64,000 nucleotides of DNA from Bacteroidaceae bacterium (GTDB taxonomy: Bacteria > Bacteroidota > Bacteroidia > Bacteroidales > Bacteroidaceae). A program made the position numbers and the translations under genes. Positions 27,499-37,102 of the stretch are shown piece after piece (the stretch's first letter is position 1; each line of letters opens with the position of its first letter). The notes under the pieces were generated by a model. The model ran no database searches, was not told the origin of the DNA, and saw nothing but the letters and a program-made list of their open reading frames with translations. The stretch lies in contig JAFQBB010000008.1 of the NCBI GenBank assembly GCA_017416805.1, positions 62,001 through 126,000 of the forward strand, in the 5' to 3' direction.

Positions 27499-27528
27499 AA
27501 GGTGTCATAATGACGCCTTTTGTTTTTT
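27499..27528 (+). terminator. Terminator after PL10-GH43 gene
   Basis: AAGGTGTCA pairs with TGACGCCTT (9 bp with one G-T pair), with a three-base loop, followed by TTGTTTTTT. Confidence 0.8.
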
Positions 27529-27619
27529 AGGCACAGATTACACGGATAAATTATAACCGTTCGGATATAAAAGAAAATGATATATAAATCCGTGTTAATC
27601 CGTGTAATCCGTGCCTAAA
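27526..27619. repeat. 9-bp-unit hairpin element, second copy of the 13.5-kb loop
   Basis: Arms 27526-27547 and 27598-27619 are complementary over 22 bases with one mismatch, built from 9-base units such as TAATCCGTG. The loop GATAAATTATAACC...TCGGATATAA (27545-27570) matches 13529-13554 at 23 of 26 bases, although the arm units differ. Confidence 0.8.
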
Positions 27620-27663
27620 CATCCCCCCTTACAGAGAAAATTGCACTGTGTTCTAATCTTCTC

Positions 27664-28038
27664 TTATTTCATAAAGGCAAAATAGACTGCAGCAATCAAA
27701 CAAAGGAAAGCCAAGGCATGATTCCAATGAAGTGTCTCGCCTTTGAAAAGAGTGGTTACAATAACAGTGAAGACCACCAAGGATACAGCTTCCTGAATAA
27801 CTTTAAGCTGCATAAGCGAGAAAGGCCCTCCATTACCATTAAAGCCTATACGATTGGCCGGTACAGCCAAGCAGTATTCAAAGAATGCCACACACCAAGA
27901 AAAGGCAATAACGCCTATCAAAGGCCATGAGTTGCTGATTTTCATCTCCTGCAACTTCAAATGGCCATACCAAGCAAGGGTCATAAGCACATTGGACCCT
28001 ACTAAAAGTAATACTGTATAAATGCTCTTCATCTTCAA
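27664..28038 (-). CDS. DUF486 (DMT-type) small membrane protein
   Basis: 124 residues with four predicted membrane helices (about 4-23, 37-55, 75-95, 105-122). WYGHLK near residue 23, FSWCVAFFEYCLAVPANRIG (about 45-64) and LKVIQEAVSLVVF are hallmarks of DUF486, a family of drug/metabolite-transporter-like proteins of unknown substrate. It lies 20 bp downstream of the ttcA-like gene, in the same direction. Confidence 0.9.
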   Translation of the reverse strand: MKMKSIYTVLLLVGSNVLMTLAWYGHLKLQEMKISNSWPLIGVIAFSWCVAFFEYCLAVPANRIGFNGNGGPFSLMQLKVIQEAVSLVVFTVIVTTLFKGETLHWNHALAFLCLIAAVYFAFMK

Positions 28039-28058
28039 TTGAGTTTGTTCCTATAATT

Positions 28059-28802
28059 TTATATCTTCTCTGGCAGCAAATCCTCCTGCACATTCGTCAT
28101 GCTTCCCCAAAGGCTGTATCGGGCTTCGGGATTGAGGCGTTCCAACTCTTCAAACATCCGCTTCATCTGTGCACGGTTGGATGTTTCCTCGTACGGACAA
28201 TTCTTCACCTGCTTGCGATAGTTATGTAAAGAGGCCAACTCCTCCAAATCGCACTCATGCACCAAACACATTGGACGAATGATAGTCATATCGAACTTGC
28301 GCATCACCAACTTTGGAGGCATGGCACTGAATGCCCCTTGAAAAGTAATATTCATGAGCAAAGTTTGTAATATATCGTCCATATGATGTCCCAAAGCAAT
28401 CTTGTTGCATCCCCACTCTTTTGCTACGGTAAAAAGGGCTTTCCTGCGATTCCACGAACAAAGAAAGCAAGGCGACTTGCGGGTATCGGTAGTCGGGTCA
28501 AATGAGGTCTCATACACTTGGAACGGCACGCCCAATGACTCGCAGAAAGAATGCAGATACTCAATTTCTGCCTGGTAAGGGATATTGGTCATACGCACAT
28601 AAACCGCTTTTACCTGAAAATGCGGCCGATGGATACGGGCACGAGCTGCCAATAACTCCAACAAGGCCAACGAGTCCTTCCCCCCCGAAAGCCCAACCAG
28701 AATCACGTCACCATCATCTATTAACCGATAATTCACCACTCCCTTTCGAAAGTGTTTTGTGATACGACGCATCAGTAGTTCTTCAGTTGTAAACTTTGCC
28801 AT
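28059..28802 (-). CDS. TtcA-like tRNA 2-thiolation enzyme (PP-loop ATPase)
   Basis: 247 residues. PP-loop SGGKDS at 39-44, Cys112 and Cys115 in PCFLCSWNRR, GHHMDDILQTLLMN (about 138-151) and Cys202 in KNCPYE give the CxxC plus third Cys pattern of TtcA, which binds an Fe-S cluster and adds sulfur to C32 of some tRNAs. Length is shorter than E. coli TtcA (about 310), as in many Bacteroidetes. A -7 box TAATTTTG (complement of 28820-28827) lies upstream. TilS is excluded by the Cys pattern. Confidence 0.85.
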   Translation of the reverse strand: MAKFTTEELLMRRITKHFRKGVVNYRLIDDGDVILVGLSGGKDSLALLELLAARARIHRPHFQVKAVYVRMTNIPYQAEIEYLHSFCESLGVPFQVYETSFDPTTDTRKSPCFLCSWNRRKALFTVAKEWGCNKIALGHHMDDILQTLLMNITFQGAFSAMPPKLVMRKFDMTIIRPMCLVHECDLEELASLHNYRKQVKNCPYEETSNRAQMKRMFEELERLNPEARYSLWGSMTNVQEDLLPEKI

Positions 28803-28901
28803 AGTCTTAAAAAACGGGGCAAAATTACATCAAAAACTACATTTTAAGGAACATTTAACTAAATGATTTCATAAAAAAGGGATTTGTATTGAAAATCTTT
28901 G

Positions 28902-28909
28902 TACTTTTG
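28902..28909 (+). promoter_or_regulatory. -7 promoter box (TACTTTTG) of the TPR/NfeD/FloA genes
   Basis: TACTTTTG matches TAnnTTTG, 24 bases before the ATG at 28933. A TTTG at 28883-28886 is only 15 bases upstream, shorter than usual. Confidence 0.5.
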
Positions 28910-28932
28910 ACGATGTATTACAAATTTGAACA

Positions 28933-30369
28933 ATGAAGAGTGTAAGATATATAATTCTGCTGTGTCTGTCAATGGTTGTAACTTTTGCAACCGGACAAAA
29001 CCAGGAGCAGGCCAAGAAGCTGTTCAATGACGGAAATTATGCCGAAGCCAAACCTGCTTTTGAAAAACTGTTGAAACGCAATCCGAAGAATGGCAGTCTG
29101 AACTATTGGTACGGTGTATGCCTATACGAAACCGGAGAAGCAGACCAGGCGATACCATACCTGAAATATGCTGTAGAAAGGAAAGTACGCGAAGCCAGTC
29201 GTTATCTGGCCATGTATTACAGCAAGAATTACCATTTTGCAGAAGCAGAAGATTACTGGGAATCCTATTTTGAACAAATGGAAAAAGCCAAAAAACCGAC
29301 AGAACCGTATCAAACAGAGTATGACTTCGCCTCGATGGGGCGCCAAATGATGCGAAGTGTCAAGGAGACAACCTTCATTGACAGTTTTGTCGTAGATAAG
29401 GCAAACTTCTTATCGGCTTACCACCTGAGTCCTGATGCTGGCAACCTGTTCACCTATGACCAGTTTTTCAATGAGAAGACAGGGACAGACGCCGTTGTAT
29501 ATCAGACGGAAATGGAGAATAAGATTTATTATGCCAAGCAGCAGAACGATACTACACTGCATCTGTATGAATCAGACCTATTAGGCGCCCAATGGGGAAC
29601 AGGAACTCCACTAAAAGGCATTTCCACTACAGGAGAAGCCAATTACCCCTATATGCTGTCGGATGGCTCGACATTCTATTTTGCAGCCAAGGGAGAAGAA
29701 TCATTCGGGGGGTATGACATTTTTGTCACCCGATACGATCCAGAAGACAACAGGTTTCTGGTACCGGAGAATATTGGTATGCCATTCAATTCACCAGCGA
29801 ACGATTACATGTATGTAATTGATGAATACAACGAATTAGGATGGTTTGCTACAGACCGACGACAACCGGAAGGAAAGGTATGTATCTATGTATTCACACT
29901 GAAAGGAAAGGAAAATATCCTTAATGAAGAAGCTATCCCTGCACAAACCTTGCGGAATCTGGCCCAACTGAACTCCATCAGTGACACCCAAACCGATGAC
30001 AATGAAGTGAGAAAAGGGAAGCAACGGTTGACAGCAACCAAGTATAATCGTCCGGAAGAAGAAAAAAAGAAAGATTTTGAACTGGTTATTGATGACCTGA
30101 CCGTATATCACACGTTGGGAGAATTCCGTTCGAAAGAAGCAAAAGCGCTTGCCGCGAACTGGATACAGGAACGGAAAAATCTACAAACTCTTTCCAAGAA
30201 ACTGGAAGAACAACGTACGCTCTATGCACGTTCAAATGCCCAAAAGCGTTCTGCCATGACGCCTGCCCTACTTGATTTGGAGAAACGAGTAGAAGAATTG
30301 GAAGAGATAGTAACCAAAACTGAACTGGATGCGCGTAATGCAGAAAATCGCCATTTAGGAAAGAAATAA
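28933..30369 (+). CDS. Secreted TPR and PD40-propeller protein
   Basis: 478 residues with signal peptide (about 1-22). TPR helices are at about 24-125 (AKKLFNDGNYAEAKPAFEKL, LNYWYGVCLYETGEADQAIPYL). A PD40-like beta-propeller fragment follows (about 220-330, TFYFAAKGEESFGGYDIFVT), and a charged helical or coiled-coil C-terminus (about 390-478). Related Bacteroidetes proteins add an OmpA peptidoglycan-binding domain, which is missing here. It probably acts in the periplasm or at the envelope as an assembly or scaffold protein. It is 30 bp upstream of the NfeD-like gene. Confidence 0.7.
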   Translation: MKSVRYIILLCLSMVVTFATGQNQEQAKKLFNDGNYAEAKPAFEKLLKRNPKNGSLNYWYGVCLYETGEADQAIPYLKYAVERKVREASRYLAMYYSKNYHFAEAEDYWESYFEQMEKAKKPTEPYQTEYDFASMGRQMMRSVKETTFIDSFVVDKANFLSAYHLSPDAGNLFTYDQFFNEKTGTDAVVYQTEMENKIYYAKQQNDTTLHLYESDLLGAQWGTGTPLKGISTTGEANYPYMLSDGSTFYFAAKGEESFGGYDIFVTRYDPEDNRFLVPENIGMPFNSPANDYMYVIDEYNELGWFATDRRQPEGKVCIYVFTLKGKENILNEEAIPAQTLRNLAQLNSISDTQTDDNEVRKGKQRLTATKYNRPEEEKKKDFELVIDDLTVYHTLGEFRSKEAKALAANWIQERKNLQTLSKKLEEQRTLYARSNAQKRSAMTPALLDLEKRVEELEEIVTKTELDARNAENRHLGKK

Positions 30370-30399
30370 CAGAGAACTAACAACTAACACGTATAACAA

Positions 30400-30864
30400 A
30401 TGGACATATTCATCATAGTATCGCTACTCATTGCAGGCGTTGTCCTGCTGTTATTGGAAGTATTCCTTTTTCCAGGTATCAGTTTGGCCGGAATTGGAGC
30501 TGCGGCCTGCCTGATTTATGCCAATATCCATGCATTCAATGAATTGGGTACATGGCCGGGAATTATAACCCTGGCTGCCTCTGTCGTTTGTTCTGTCCTT
30601 GTATTCATTTGGTTTATGCGCTCAAAATCGCTTGACCGCTTGGCTCTGAAAAAGGATATAGACTCGACAGTGAAAAAACCCGAAGCCTATACTGTCAAAC
30701 CCGGTGATACAGGCATTGCCCTTACCCGCTTGGCCCAAATAGGGAATGCCCAATTTGGAGATTACATCATAGAAGTAAAAACTACAGGCGAATTCATTGA
30801 TGCCAAAACGCCCATCGTTGTAGAACGTATCACTGACGGCATCATCATGGTCAGCCCCCAATAA
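30400..30864 (+). CDS. NfeD-like membrane protein
   Basis: 154 residues. Helices at about 3-25 and 27-72 are followed by a C-terminal OB-fold (about 95-154, VKPGDTGIALTRLAQIGNAQF) typical of the short NfeD family. NfeD proteins are encoded next to flotillin or stomatin-type SPFH proteins, and here floA follows 86 bp downstream. They are thought to help membrane microdomain organisation. The long protease-containing NfeD form is absent. Confidence 0.85.
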   Translation: MDIFIIVSLLIAGVVLLLLEVFLFPGISLAGIGAAACLIYANIHAFNELGTWPGIITLAASVVCSVLVFIWFMRSKSLDRLALKKDIDSTVKKPEAYTVKPGDTGIALTRLAQIGNAQFGDYIIEVKTTGEFIDAKTPIVVERITDGIIMVSPQ

Positions 30865-30873
30865 ATCATAATC

Positions 30874-30950
30874 AGTTCAAACACTGCTCTCATCTGTTTC
30901 GCAGTCACAAATCATAAATCATAAATCACAATTCATAATTCACAATTATT
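30874..30950. repeat. Conserved-core element with AT-rich heptamers upstream of floA
   Basis: A 37-base core (30874-30910, including GTTTCGCAGTCACAA) is followed by heptamers ATCATAA, ATCATAA, ATCACAA, TTCATAA, TTCACAA, TTATTAT up to the floA start. The core recurs in inverted orientation at 43156-43192 with 31 of 37 identical bases, again followed by AT-rich heptamers. Confidence 0.85.
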
Positions 30951-31937
30951 ATGTACCTACCAATTATTGCCATTGCCGGAGCATTAATTTTCATCTCCGT
31001 GTTTTTCCATTATGTGCCGTTCATCCTATGGCTATCGGCAAAAGTATCGGGTGTCAACATCTCGCTCATCCAACTATTCTTGATGCGCATCCGTAATGTG
31101 CCTCCTTCGGTCATAGTACAGGCACTCATCGAGGCCCATAAGGCAGGATTAAGTACTATTACTCGCGATGAATTAGAAGCCCACTATTTGGCTGGTGGCC
31201 ATGTGGAAAAGGTTGTACACGCACTGGTTTCAGCCTCTAAAGCCAATATCGAACTGTCTTTTCAAATGGCGACAGCCATTGATTTGGCCGGTCGTGATGT
31301 ATTTGAAGCCGTACAGATGTCAGTAAATCCTAAAGTCATCGATACTCCCCCTGTAACAGCTGTAGCCAAAGACGGTATCCAGCTCATAGCCAAAGCTCGT
31401 GTAACAGTACGTGCAAACATACGTCAATTAGTTGGTGGTGCTGGTGAAGACACCGTATTGGCTCGCGTTGGCGAAGGTATTGTCTCTTCTATTGGTTCAT
31501 CAGAAAACCACAAAAGCGTCCTTGAAAATCCTGATTCTATATCCAAACTGGTACTACGAAAAGGACTGGATGCCGGTACTGCATTCGAAATCCTATCCAT
31601 TGACATTGCAGATATCGATATAGGCAAGAACATCGGCGCAGCCTTGCAGATTGACCAAGCCAATGCCGACAAGAACATTGCTCAAGCCAAAGCAGAAGAG
31701 CGCCGTGCAATGGCTGTGGCCAGCGAGCAAGAAATGAAAGCTAAAGCCGAAGAGGCGCGTGCAATGGTAATCCAAGCCGAAGCTGAAGTCCCCAAAGCTA
31801 TGGCTGAAGCTTTCCGCAATGGGAATTTGGGCATCATGGACTATTACCGCATGAAAAACATCCAAGCCGATACACAGATGCGTGATAGTATAGCACATAC
31901 TGAATCCGGATGCTCATGTGAACCTTTAGACAAATAA
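30951..31937 (+). CDS. floA: Flotillin-like protein FloA
   Basis: 328 residues. An N-terminal membrane hairpin (about 2-28), then the SPFH/UPF0365 domain with [40 protein letters not shown] and [20 protein letters not shown], then an Ala/Glu-rich helix (about 232-290, [20 protein letters not shown]). Near full-length agreement with FloA, which organises functional membrane microdomains. Pairing with the NfeD-like gene supports the call. The tail ends with CSCEPLDK. Confidence 0.94.
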   Translation: MYLPIIAIAGALIFISVFFHYVPFILWLSAKVSGVNISLIQLFLMRIRNVPPSVIVQALIEAHKAGLSTITRDELEAHYLAGGHVEKVVHALVSASKANIELSFQMATAIDLAGRDVFEAVQMSVNPKVIDTPPVTAVAKDGIQLIAKARVTVRANIRQLVGGAGEDTVLARVGEGIVSSIGSSENHKSVLENPDSISKLVLRKGLDAGTAFEILSIDIADIDIGKNIGAALQIDQANADKNIAQAKAEERRAMAVASEQEMKAKAEEARAMVIQAEAEVPKAMAEAFRNGNLGIMDYYRMKNIQADTQMRDSIAHTESGCSCEPLDK

Positions 31938-31950
31938 TTCAATGCATCAT

Positions 31951-31997
31951 TGACGAAGTACAGTTTATTTTGCCAAAGAATAAATTGTACTTCGTCA
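31951..31997. terminator. Long hairpin after floA
   Basis: 17-base arms (31951-31967 TGACGAAGTACAGTTTA; 31981-31997 its complement with one mismatch) surround a 13-base loop. There is no clear T run on the plus strand, so it may be a terminator or an RNA-stabilising hairpin between floA and the CE12 gene. Confidence 0.6.
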
Positions 31998-32030
31998 TTA
32001 TAGACCAAGCCATTAAAGAATCTAACTATC

Positions 32031-33515
32031 ATGAAAAAAATCTTTTTCAATCTATGCATAGCCTGTTCTTTAGCATTAACTGCTTTAGCGCAAGAGTCAG
32101 CCCAAACAAAGAAACCGGCCACTCTCCGCTTTGATTTTGGTGGTGGAGAAGTTGCTGAAGGATTCATTGGAGTCACAGCCTCTACTGGTTATTCAGAAAC
32201 ACTTGGTTACGGATTTGAAGATGGGGCCAAAATTATAGAGACTGTCCGTACTCCCAAAAAGAAAAAAAACATCGATGCGCTAAACTATGACTTTATCACC
32301 AGTGAAGATGACACTCCTTTCCGCTTCTCAGTACAGCTGCCCGAAGGTAATTACAAGGTAACCGTTACCTTGGGGGATAAAGAGGGTACATCCAAAACAA
32401 CTGTCAGAGCTGAAACACGCCGTCTGATGCTTGAAAGTGCCACGACCAACAAAGGGGAGATACGCAAAGAGAGTTTCAATGTGAACATACGTACCCCAAA
32501 ACTATCAGCAGGCAATACCATCAAACTTGATTCGCATGAATGGGACGCCAAGACAGGTACAATCAAAACCCTTACATGGGACAACAAACTGACTATACAG
32601 TTCCACGATGAACGCCCTTGTGTGTGTGCTATCGAGATTGAGCCATTGGATGATGTAATCACTGTTTTTGTTATCGGTGATTCGACTGTCACCGACCAAC
32701 GTTCTGCAGGCACATGGGCCCAATACCTGCCCCGCTGGTTCAAAAACAATGTCGTGATAGCCAATCATGCAGAATCAGGACAGACCCTCAAAGGCTTCCG
32801 CTTCCAACGCCGCTGGGATAAGGTGATGGAAAGTGTCAAAGAAGGCGATTACCTATTTATCCAATTAGGCACTAACGATGAGAAAAAGAAAGGACACGAT
32901 CCCATGTGGCCTGCCGATGACCATGCTGGAGACTGGATACGGACACATTCCGATGCCGAAACCGACTATATTTGGGAACTTGCCATTATGGCTGTTGAAG
33001 CACGCCGCCACGGTGTAATTCCAGTCATCGTATCCCCCATGAGCAAATTTGACCGTAAGAATCTAGTTCCTACCCATGTCATGGATGCTTATGGGAAAAA
33101 TGCCTCCAAAGCTGCCGAATTAGCGCAATGTGCCTTCATTGATTTGTGGGGAATGAGTATTGATATCATCAATGCAGTGGGAGAAGATGCCCTACACGTT
33201 TATTCTGATGGGACACATACCAACGATTACGGAGGTTACCTGTACTCACTCTGCATTGCTAAAGGAATCAAAGAAAATGGACTTGAACTGGCTAATTATC
33301 TGGTTGACGACTTGATTGATATCAATCCGAAGAATCCGACACCCCGCTATTCAGACTTTACGGTTCCCATTGAAAAGCGGGTAGCCCCTCGCCGTAAGGG
33401 TACAACATCTATGGAATTTGCGGCAGAAGGCTTGGCTCCGGGACAACGTTTTCCCGGTGACACCCAAGGCGAAGCAGAATATCGCGCGGCCCAGAAAGCC
33501 AAACAAAGAAAATAA
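32031..33515 (+). CDS. CE12 rhamnogalacturonan acetylesterase with N-terminal beta module
   Basis: 494 residues with signal peptide (about 1-20). An N-terminal galactose-binding-like module (about 30-205, FDFGGGEVAEGFIGV) precedes an SGNH hydrolase (about 208-430) with Ser218 in IGDSTV, block V TND at 281-283, and Asp393/His396 in DGTHTN. CE12 enzymes remove acetyl groups from rhamnogalacturonan I. The N-terminal module occurs in longer RGAE-type enzymes and may bind pectin. The last 65 residues are basic and low complexity. It stands apart from the main pectin block but fits it functionally. Confidence 0.9.
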   Translation: MKKIFFNLCIACSLALTALAQESAQTKKPATLRFDFGGGEVAEGFIGVTASTGYSETLGYGFEDGAKIIETVRTPKKKKNIDALNYDFITSEDDTPFRFSVQLPEGNYKVTVTLGDKEGTSKTTVRAETRRLMLESATTNKGEIRKESFNVNIRTPKLSAGNTIKLDSHEWDAKTGTIKTLTWDNKLTIQFHDERPCVCAIEIEPLDDVITVFVIGDSTVTDQRSAGTWAQYLPRWFKNNVVIANHAESGQTLKGFRFQRRWDKVMESVKEGDYLFIQLGTNDEKKKGHDPMWPADDHAGDWIRTHSDAETDYIWELAIMAVEARRHGVIPVIVSPMSKFDRKNLVPTHVMDAYGKNASKAAELAQCAFIDLWGMSIDIINAVGEDALHVYSDGTHTNDYGGYLYSLCIAKGIKENGLELANYLVDDLIDINPKNPTPRYSDFTVPIEKRVAPRRKGTTSMEFAAEGLAPGQRFPGDTQGEAEYRAAQKAKQRK

Positions 33516-33553
33516 CAATCGTAAACTTGGATATCAACTCTAACAAACCAACT

Positions 33554-34432
33554 ATGCTGAAATATTTTCCAGAGTCTGAGCTTATTATCAATCCTGACGG
33601 TTCGATATTCCACCTACACTTACGACCCGAACAACTGGCCGACAAAGTCATATTGGTTGGCGATCCGGGGCGTGTAACACTCGTGGCTTCACATTTCGAG
33701 ACAATAGAGTGTAACATAGAAAGTCGTGAATTCAAGACTGTTACAGGCTTATATAAAGGCAAACGAATCACAGTACTTTCCACAGGTATCGGGTGTGATA
33801 ATATAGATATCGTAATGAACGAATTGGATGCTTTGGCCAACATTGATTTTCACACACGGCATGAGCATCCAACCCATCGCACATTGGAAATTGTCCGCAT
33901 AGGAACCTGTGGAGGACTTCAACCAAACACTCCTATCGGAACTTTTATCCTTTCGGAAAAGAGTATAGGTTTTGACGGGCTACTCAACTTCTATGCAGGA
34001 CGCGACACGATATGTGATTCGACGCTCGAAGCAGCCTTCAAATCGCATGTTGAATGGCCTCTCTCTATGGGAAATCCTTACGCGGTTTCTGCTGATTCAG
34101 AACTCTCTACACGCATAGCTGGCACAACTGAGGAAATGGTACGTGGTATCACCATTGCTTGTGGAGGTTTTTTTGGTCCGCAAGGAAGAGAATTACGCAT
34201 ACCACTTGCTTTTCCTAGTCTAAATGAAAAAATTGGCACTTTCCAACATGCAGGATTATGTATTACCAATTTTGAAATGGAAAGTTCTGCTTTAGCCGGT
34301 CTATCCCTACTCCTTGGGCACAAAGCCACAACCGTATGTATGGTTATCGCCAACAGATTGGCTAAAGAGGCTAATGCAAATTATAAAAAATCGATTGAAA
34401 ACCTCATCACCTTGGTGTTGGAGAGGATATAG
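33554..34432 (+). CDS. Nucleoside phosphorylase (uridine-phosphorylase-like)
   Basis: 292 residues from the ATG at 33554; the TTG nine codons upstream is a weaker start. VILVGDPGRVTLVASHF is the PNP/UDP phosphorylase N-terminal phosphate-binding motif, TGIGCDNIDIVMNEL follows, IVRIGTCGGLQP matches the family GTxGG block, and CITNFEMESSALAGLSLLLG carries the ribose-binding Glu-Met-Glu. It splits a pyrimidine or purine nucleoside with phosphate in the cytosol. The long form with Glu-His-Pro-Thr-His insert is typical of Bacteroidetes. Base specificity is uncertain. Confidence 0.85.
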   Translation: MLKYFPESELIINPDGSIFHLHLRPEQLADKVILVGDPGRVTLVASHFETIECNIESREFKTVTGLYKGKRITVLSTGIGCDNIDIVMNELDALANIDFHTRHEHPTHRTLEIVRIGTCGGLQPNTPIGTFILSEKSIGFDGLLNFYAGRDTICDSTLEAAFKSHVEWPLSMGNPYAVSADSELSTRIAGTTEEMVRGITIACGGFFGPQGRELRIPLAFPSLNEKIGTFQHAGLCITNFEMESSALAGLSLLLGHKATTVCMVIANRLAKEANANYKKSIENLITLVLERI

Positions 34433-34485
34433 GTTGGGTTCCAATTTGATGCACTTTGATTTTAAAGTTTTCCATACGGTCTCTT

Positions 34486-34571
34486 GTCACCTTGAACTTG
34501 CCGAAGGATCTCTGAGCACAGCAAGAAACCGTCAGAAAAACTCTGAGTTCCTTCGACAAGCTCTGGATGAT
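34486..34571. repeat. Inverted repeat with CTTGTCGAAGG-type arms
   Basis: Arms 34486-34516 and 34541-34571 are complementary at 23 of 31 positions and contain CTTGCCGAAGG and CCTTCGACAAG. Similar CTTGTCGAAGG repeats are widespread in bacterial genomes. The remainder of 34433-34709 has no gene that I can support. Confidence 0.65.
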
Positions 34572-34709
34572 AAAGACAGCGACATAACATGGTAATTCTA
34601 AATCTGGAACTTGAGTAAACTAATCAAAAGTAGGTACAACAAATTGGACACTCTAAGATATAAGTCTATAATTTTCGATAAATAGACCTTTTTTCTCGAT
34701 AAAAAGCAG

Positions 34710-34717
34710 TATCTTTG
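34710..34717 (+). promoter_or_regulatory. -7 promoter box (TATCTTTG) of pflB
   Basis: TATCTTTG matches TAnnTTTG, 43 bases upstream of the pflB ATG. The -33 region is only T-rich. Confidence 0.55.
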
Positions 34718-34760
34718 CAGAAGAAAATATTAATTTCACAATTAAACCTATTGTAACTAT

Positions 34761-36998
34761 ATGGAGTTGAAGGACATTCAAACCTGTTTCAAAGGAAATC
34801 TTTGGAAAGAAGAAATCAATGTTAGGGATTTTATTCAAAGCAACTACACCCCTTACGAAGGAGATGACTCATTCCTGACAGGAACAAGCGAAAAGACTCG
34901 TAAAGTATGGAACAAACTGACCGAACTCTTTATCATTGAACGTGAAAAAGGAGTGGTAGATGCAGAAACCCGTCTTCCCCAAAGTATTGACACCTATGGC
35001 CCCGGATATATAGATAAAGAGAATGAAGTCATTGTCGGTTTGCAGACCGATGCTCCATTAAAACGTGGCATATTCCCCAAAGGAGGAGTACGCATGGTAG
35101 AAAATGCACTGAAAGCATACGGTTACCAATTGGACCCCATGACAAAGGAAATCTTTACCAAATACCGCAAGACACACAACGAAGGAGTATTCTCGGCTTA
35201 CACAGAAGAGATTCTGGCTGCCCGACATTCACATATCATCACAGGACTTCCTGATGCTTACGGCCGTGGCCGTATCATAGGCGACTACCGTAGGGTGGCA
35301 CTTTATGGAACAGCGAACCTCATCGAGGAAAAAAAGCGTTTCCTCAAACGTTTGGATATTCAAGAGATAACAGACGAAATCGTACAACAACGTGAAGAGA
35401 CATCCGAACAGATACAGGCTTTGAAGAGTTTTGAAAGGATGTGCAGTTCATACGGTTTTGACGTAACCCGTCCGGCCCAAAATGCATTGGAAGCCGTACA
35501 GTTTGTCTATTTGGCCTACTTAGGTGCCGTAAAAGACCAGGACGGAGCAGCCATGTCCATTGGCCGTATTTCGACCTTCCTTGACATCTTTATCGAGAAG
35601 GACCTGACGGAAGGCAAGATAACAGAAGCCGAAGCTCAAGAAATGGTCGATCAGCTTATTATCAAACTCCGTATTGTCCGTTTCCTGCGTACTCCTGAAT
35701 ATAATGACCTTTTCTCTGGAGACCCCGTATGGGTAACAGAATCATTAGGAGGACAAGGACTGGACGGACGTACGTTGGTAACAAAAACATCATTCCGTTT
35801 CCTCCATACCTTATATAATTTAGGACCTGCCCCGGAACCTAATCTTACTGTTCTCTGGTCGCAAGCGGCACCGGAGAACTGGAAAAGATTCTGTGCCAAG
35901 GTATCCATTGACACATCTGCCATCCAATACGAGAATGATGACCTCATGCGCCCAGACTATGGCGACGACTACGGTATAGCTTGTTGCGTATCGCCCATGA
36001 AGATAGGCAAACAGATGCAGTTCTTCGGCGCACGTGCCAATCTGGCCAAGTGTATGCTATATGCCATTAATGGAGGACGAGACGAACGTACCGGCGAACA
36101 GATTGCTCCTATATATGAGCCTATCAGAGGAGAATACCTTACATTGGATGAGTTCATGCCCAAATTCGAACAGATGATGCGCTGGTTGGCCAAAGTCTAT
36201 GTAAACGCACTGAAGATTATCCATTACATGCACGACAAGTATGCCTATGAAGCATACGAGATGGCCTTGCATGATGGCGATGTGGAACGTATCCGCGCCA
36301 CAGGTATTGCCGGACTTTCCATTGTGGCAGACTCCATTGCTGCCATTCGCGACACGAAGGTACGTATCATTCGTGATGAACGCGGTTTGGCGGTTGACTT
36401 CGAGCGCGAAGGGGATTATATTCCATTCGGAAACAATGATGAACGCACGGACATGATAGCCGTAGATATCACCGAACGCTTCATGGAGTATCTGCGTCAA
36501 CACCAGACTTACCGGAATGCAACCCCTACCCAATCTATCCTGACCATCACATCCAACGTTGTATATGGGAAAAACACAGGTTCTACACCTGACGGTCGCC
36601 CAGCCGGTGCTCCGTTTGCTCCGGGTGCCAACCCAATGAATGGACGTGATGTCAAAGGAGCTATCGCCGCACTTTCTTCTGTTGCCAAACTACCCTTCCA
36701 ACATGCACATGACGGTATCTCATATACTTTTGCCATCTCACCCGCAACTTTAGGAAAGACCCGTGAAGCACAAATAGCCAATCTGGTCGGACTTCTTAAT
36801 GGATACTTTACTCCAGATGGCGGACAGCATTTGAATGTGAACGTATTCAATCGTGAATTGTTAGAAGATGCAATGGTACATCCCGAAAAATATCCCCAAC
36901 TTACCATTCGTGTATCGGGATATGCTGTGAATTTCATCAAACTGACCAGAGAACAGCAATTGGACGTAATTTCACGAACAATCAACCATTCGCTTTGA
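34761..36998 (+). CDS. pflB: Formate C-acetyltransferase (pyruvate formate-lyase)
   Basis: 745 residues, close to the 760 of E. coli PflB. The adjacent catalytic Cys408-Cys409 lie in [10 protein letters not shown], and the radical-bearing Gly720 is in RVSGYAVNF near the C-terminus. [34 protein letters not shown] and the pre-radical [10 protein letters not shown] block are all present. It converts pyruvate and CoA to acetyl-CoA and formate under anaerobic conditions in the cytosol. pflA follows 104 bp downstream with a 7-bp-unit hairpin between them. Confidence 0.97.
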   Translation: MELKDIQTCFKGNLWKEEINVRDFIQSNYTPYEGDDSFLTGTSEKTRKVWNKLTELFIIEREKGVVDAETRLPQSIDTYGPGYIDKENEVIVGLQTDAPLKRGIFPKGGVRMVENALKAYGYQLDPMTKEIFTKYRKTHNEGVFSAYTEEILAARHSHIITGLPDAYGRGRIIGDYRRVALYGTANLIEEKKRFLKRLDIQEITDEIVQQREETSEQIQALKSFERMCSSYGFDVTRPAQNALEAVQFVYLAYLGAVKDQDGAAMSIGRISTFLDIFIEKDLTEGKITEAEAQEMVDQLIIKLRIVRFLRTPEYNDLFSGDPVWVTESLGGQGLDGRTLVTKTSFRFLHTLYNLGPAPEPNLTVLWSQAAPENWKRFCAKVSIDTSAIQYENDDLMRPDYGDDYGIACCVSPMKIGKQMQFFGARANLAKCMLYAINGGRDERTGEQIAPIYEPIRGEYLTLDEFMPKFEQMMRWLAKVYVNALKIIHYMHDKYAYEAYEMALHDGDVERIRATGIAGLSIVADSIAAIRDTKVRIIRDERGLAVDFEREGDYIPFGNNDERTDMIAVDITERFMEYLRQHQTYRNATPTQSILTITSNVVYGKNTGSTPDGRPAGAPFAPGANPMNGRDVKGAIAALSSVAKLPFQHAHDGISYTFAISPATLGKTREAQIANLVGLLNGYFTPDGGQHLNVNVFNRELLEDAMVHPEKYPQLTIRVSGYAVNFIKLTREQQLDVISRTINHSL

Positions 36999-36999
36999 T

Positions 37000-37097
37000 G
37001 AGTAATGAGCTACAAGCTATGAGTGACAAGTTGCCACACGGTTCAAAGACTTGTAATCCAAAACTTGTAGCTCGTAGCTTGTAGCTCGTAACCCATA
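37000..37097. repeat. 7-bp-unit hairpin between pflB and pflA
   Basis: Left units GAGTAAT, GAGCTAC, AAGCTAT, GAGTGAC (from about 37000) and right units ACTTGTA, GCTCGTA, GCTTGTA, GCTCGTA, ACCCATA (37063-37097) are complementary and surround TTGCCACACGG. It fills almost the whole spacer of this operon. Confidence 0.8.
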
Positions 37098-37102
37098 ACT
37101 AA

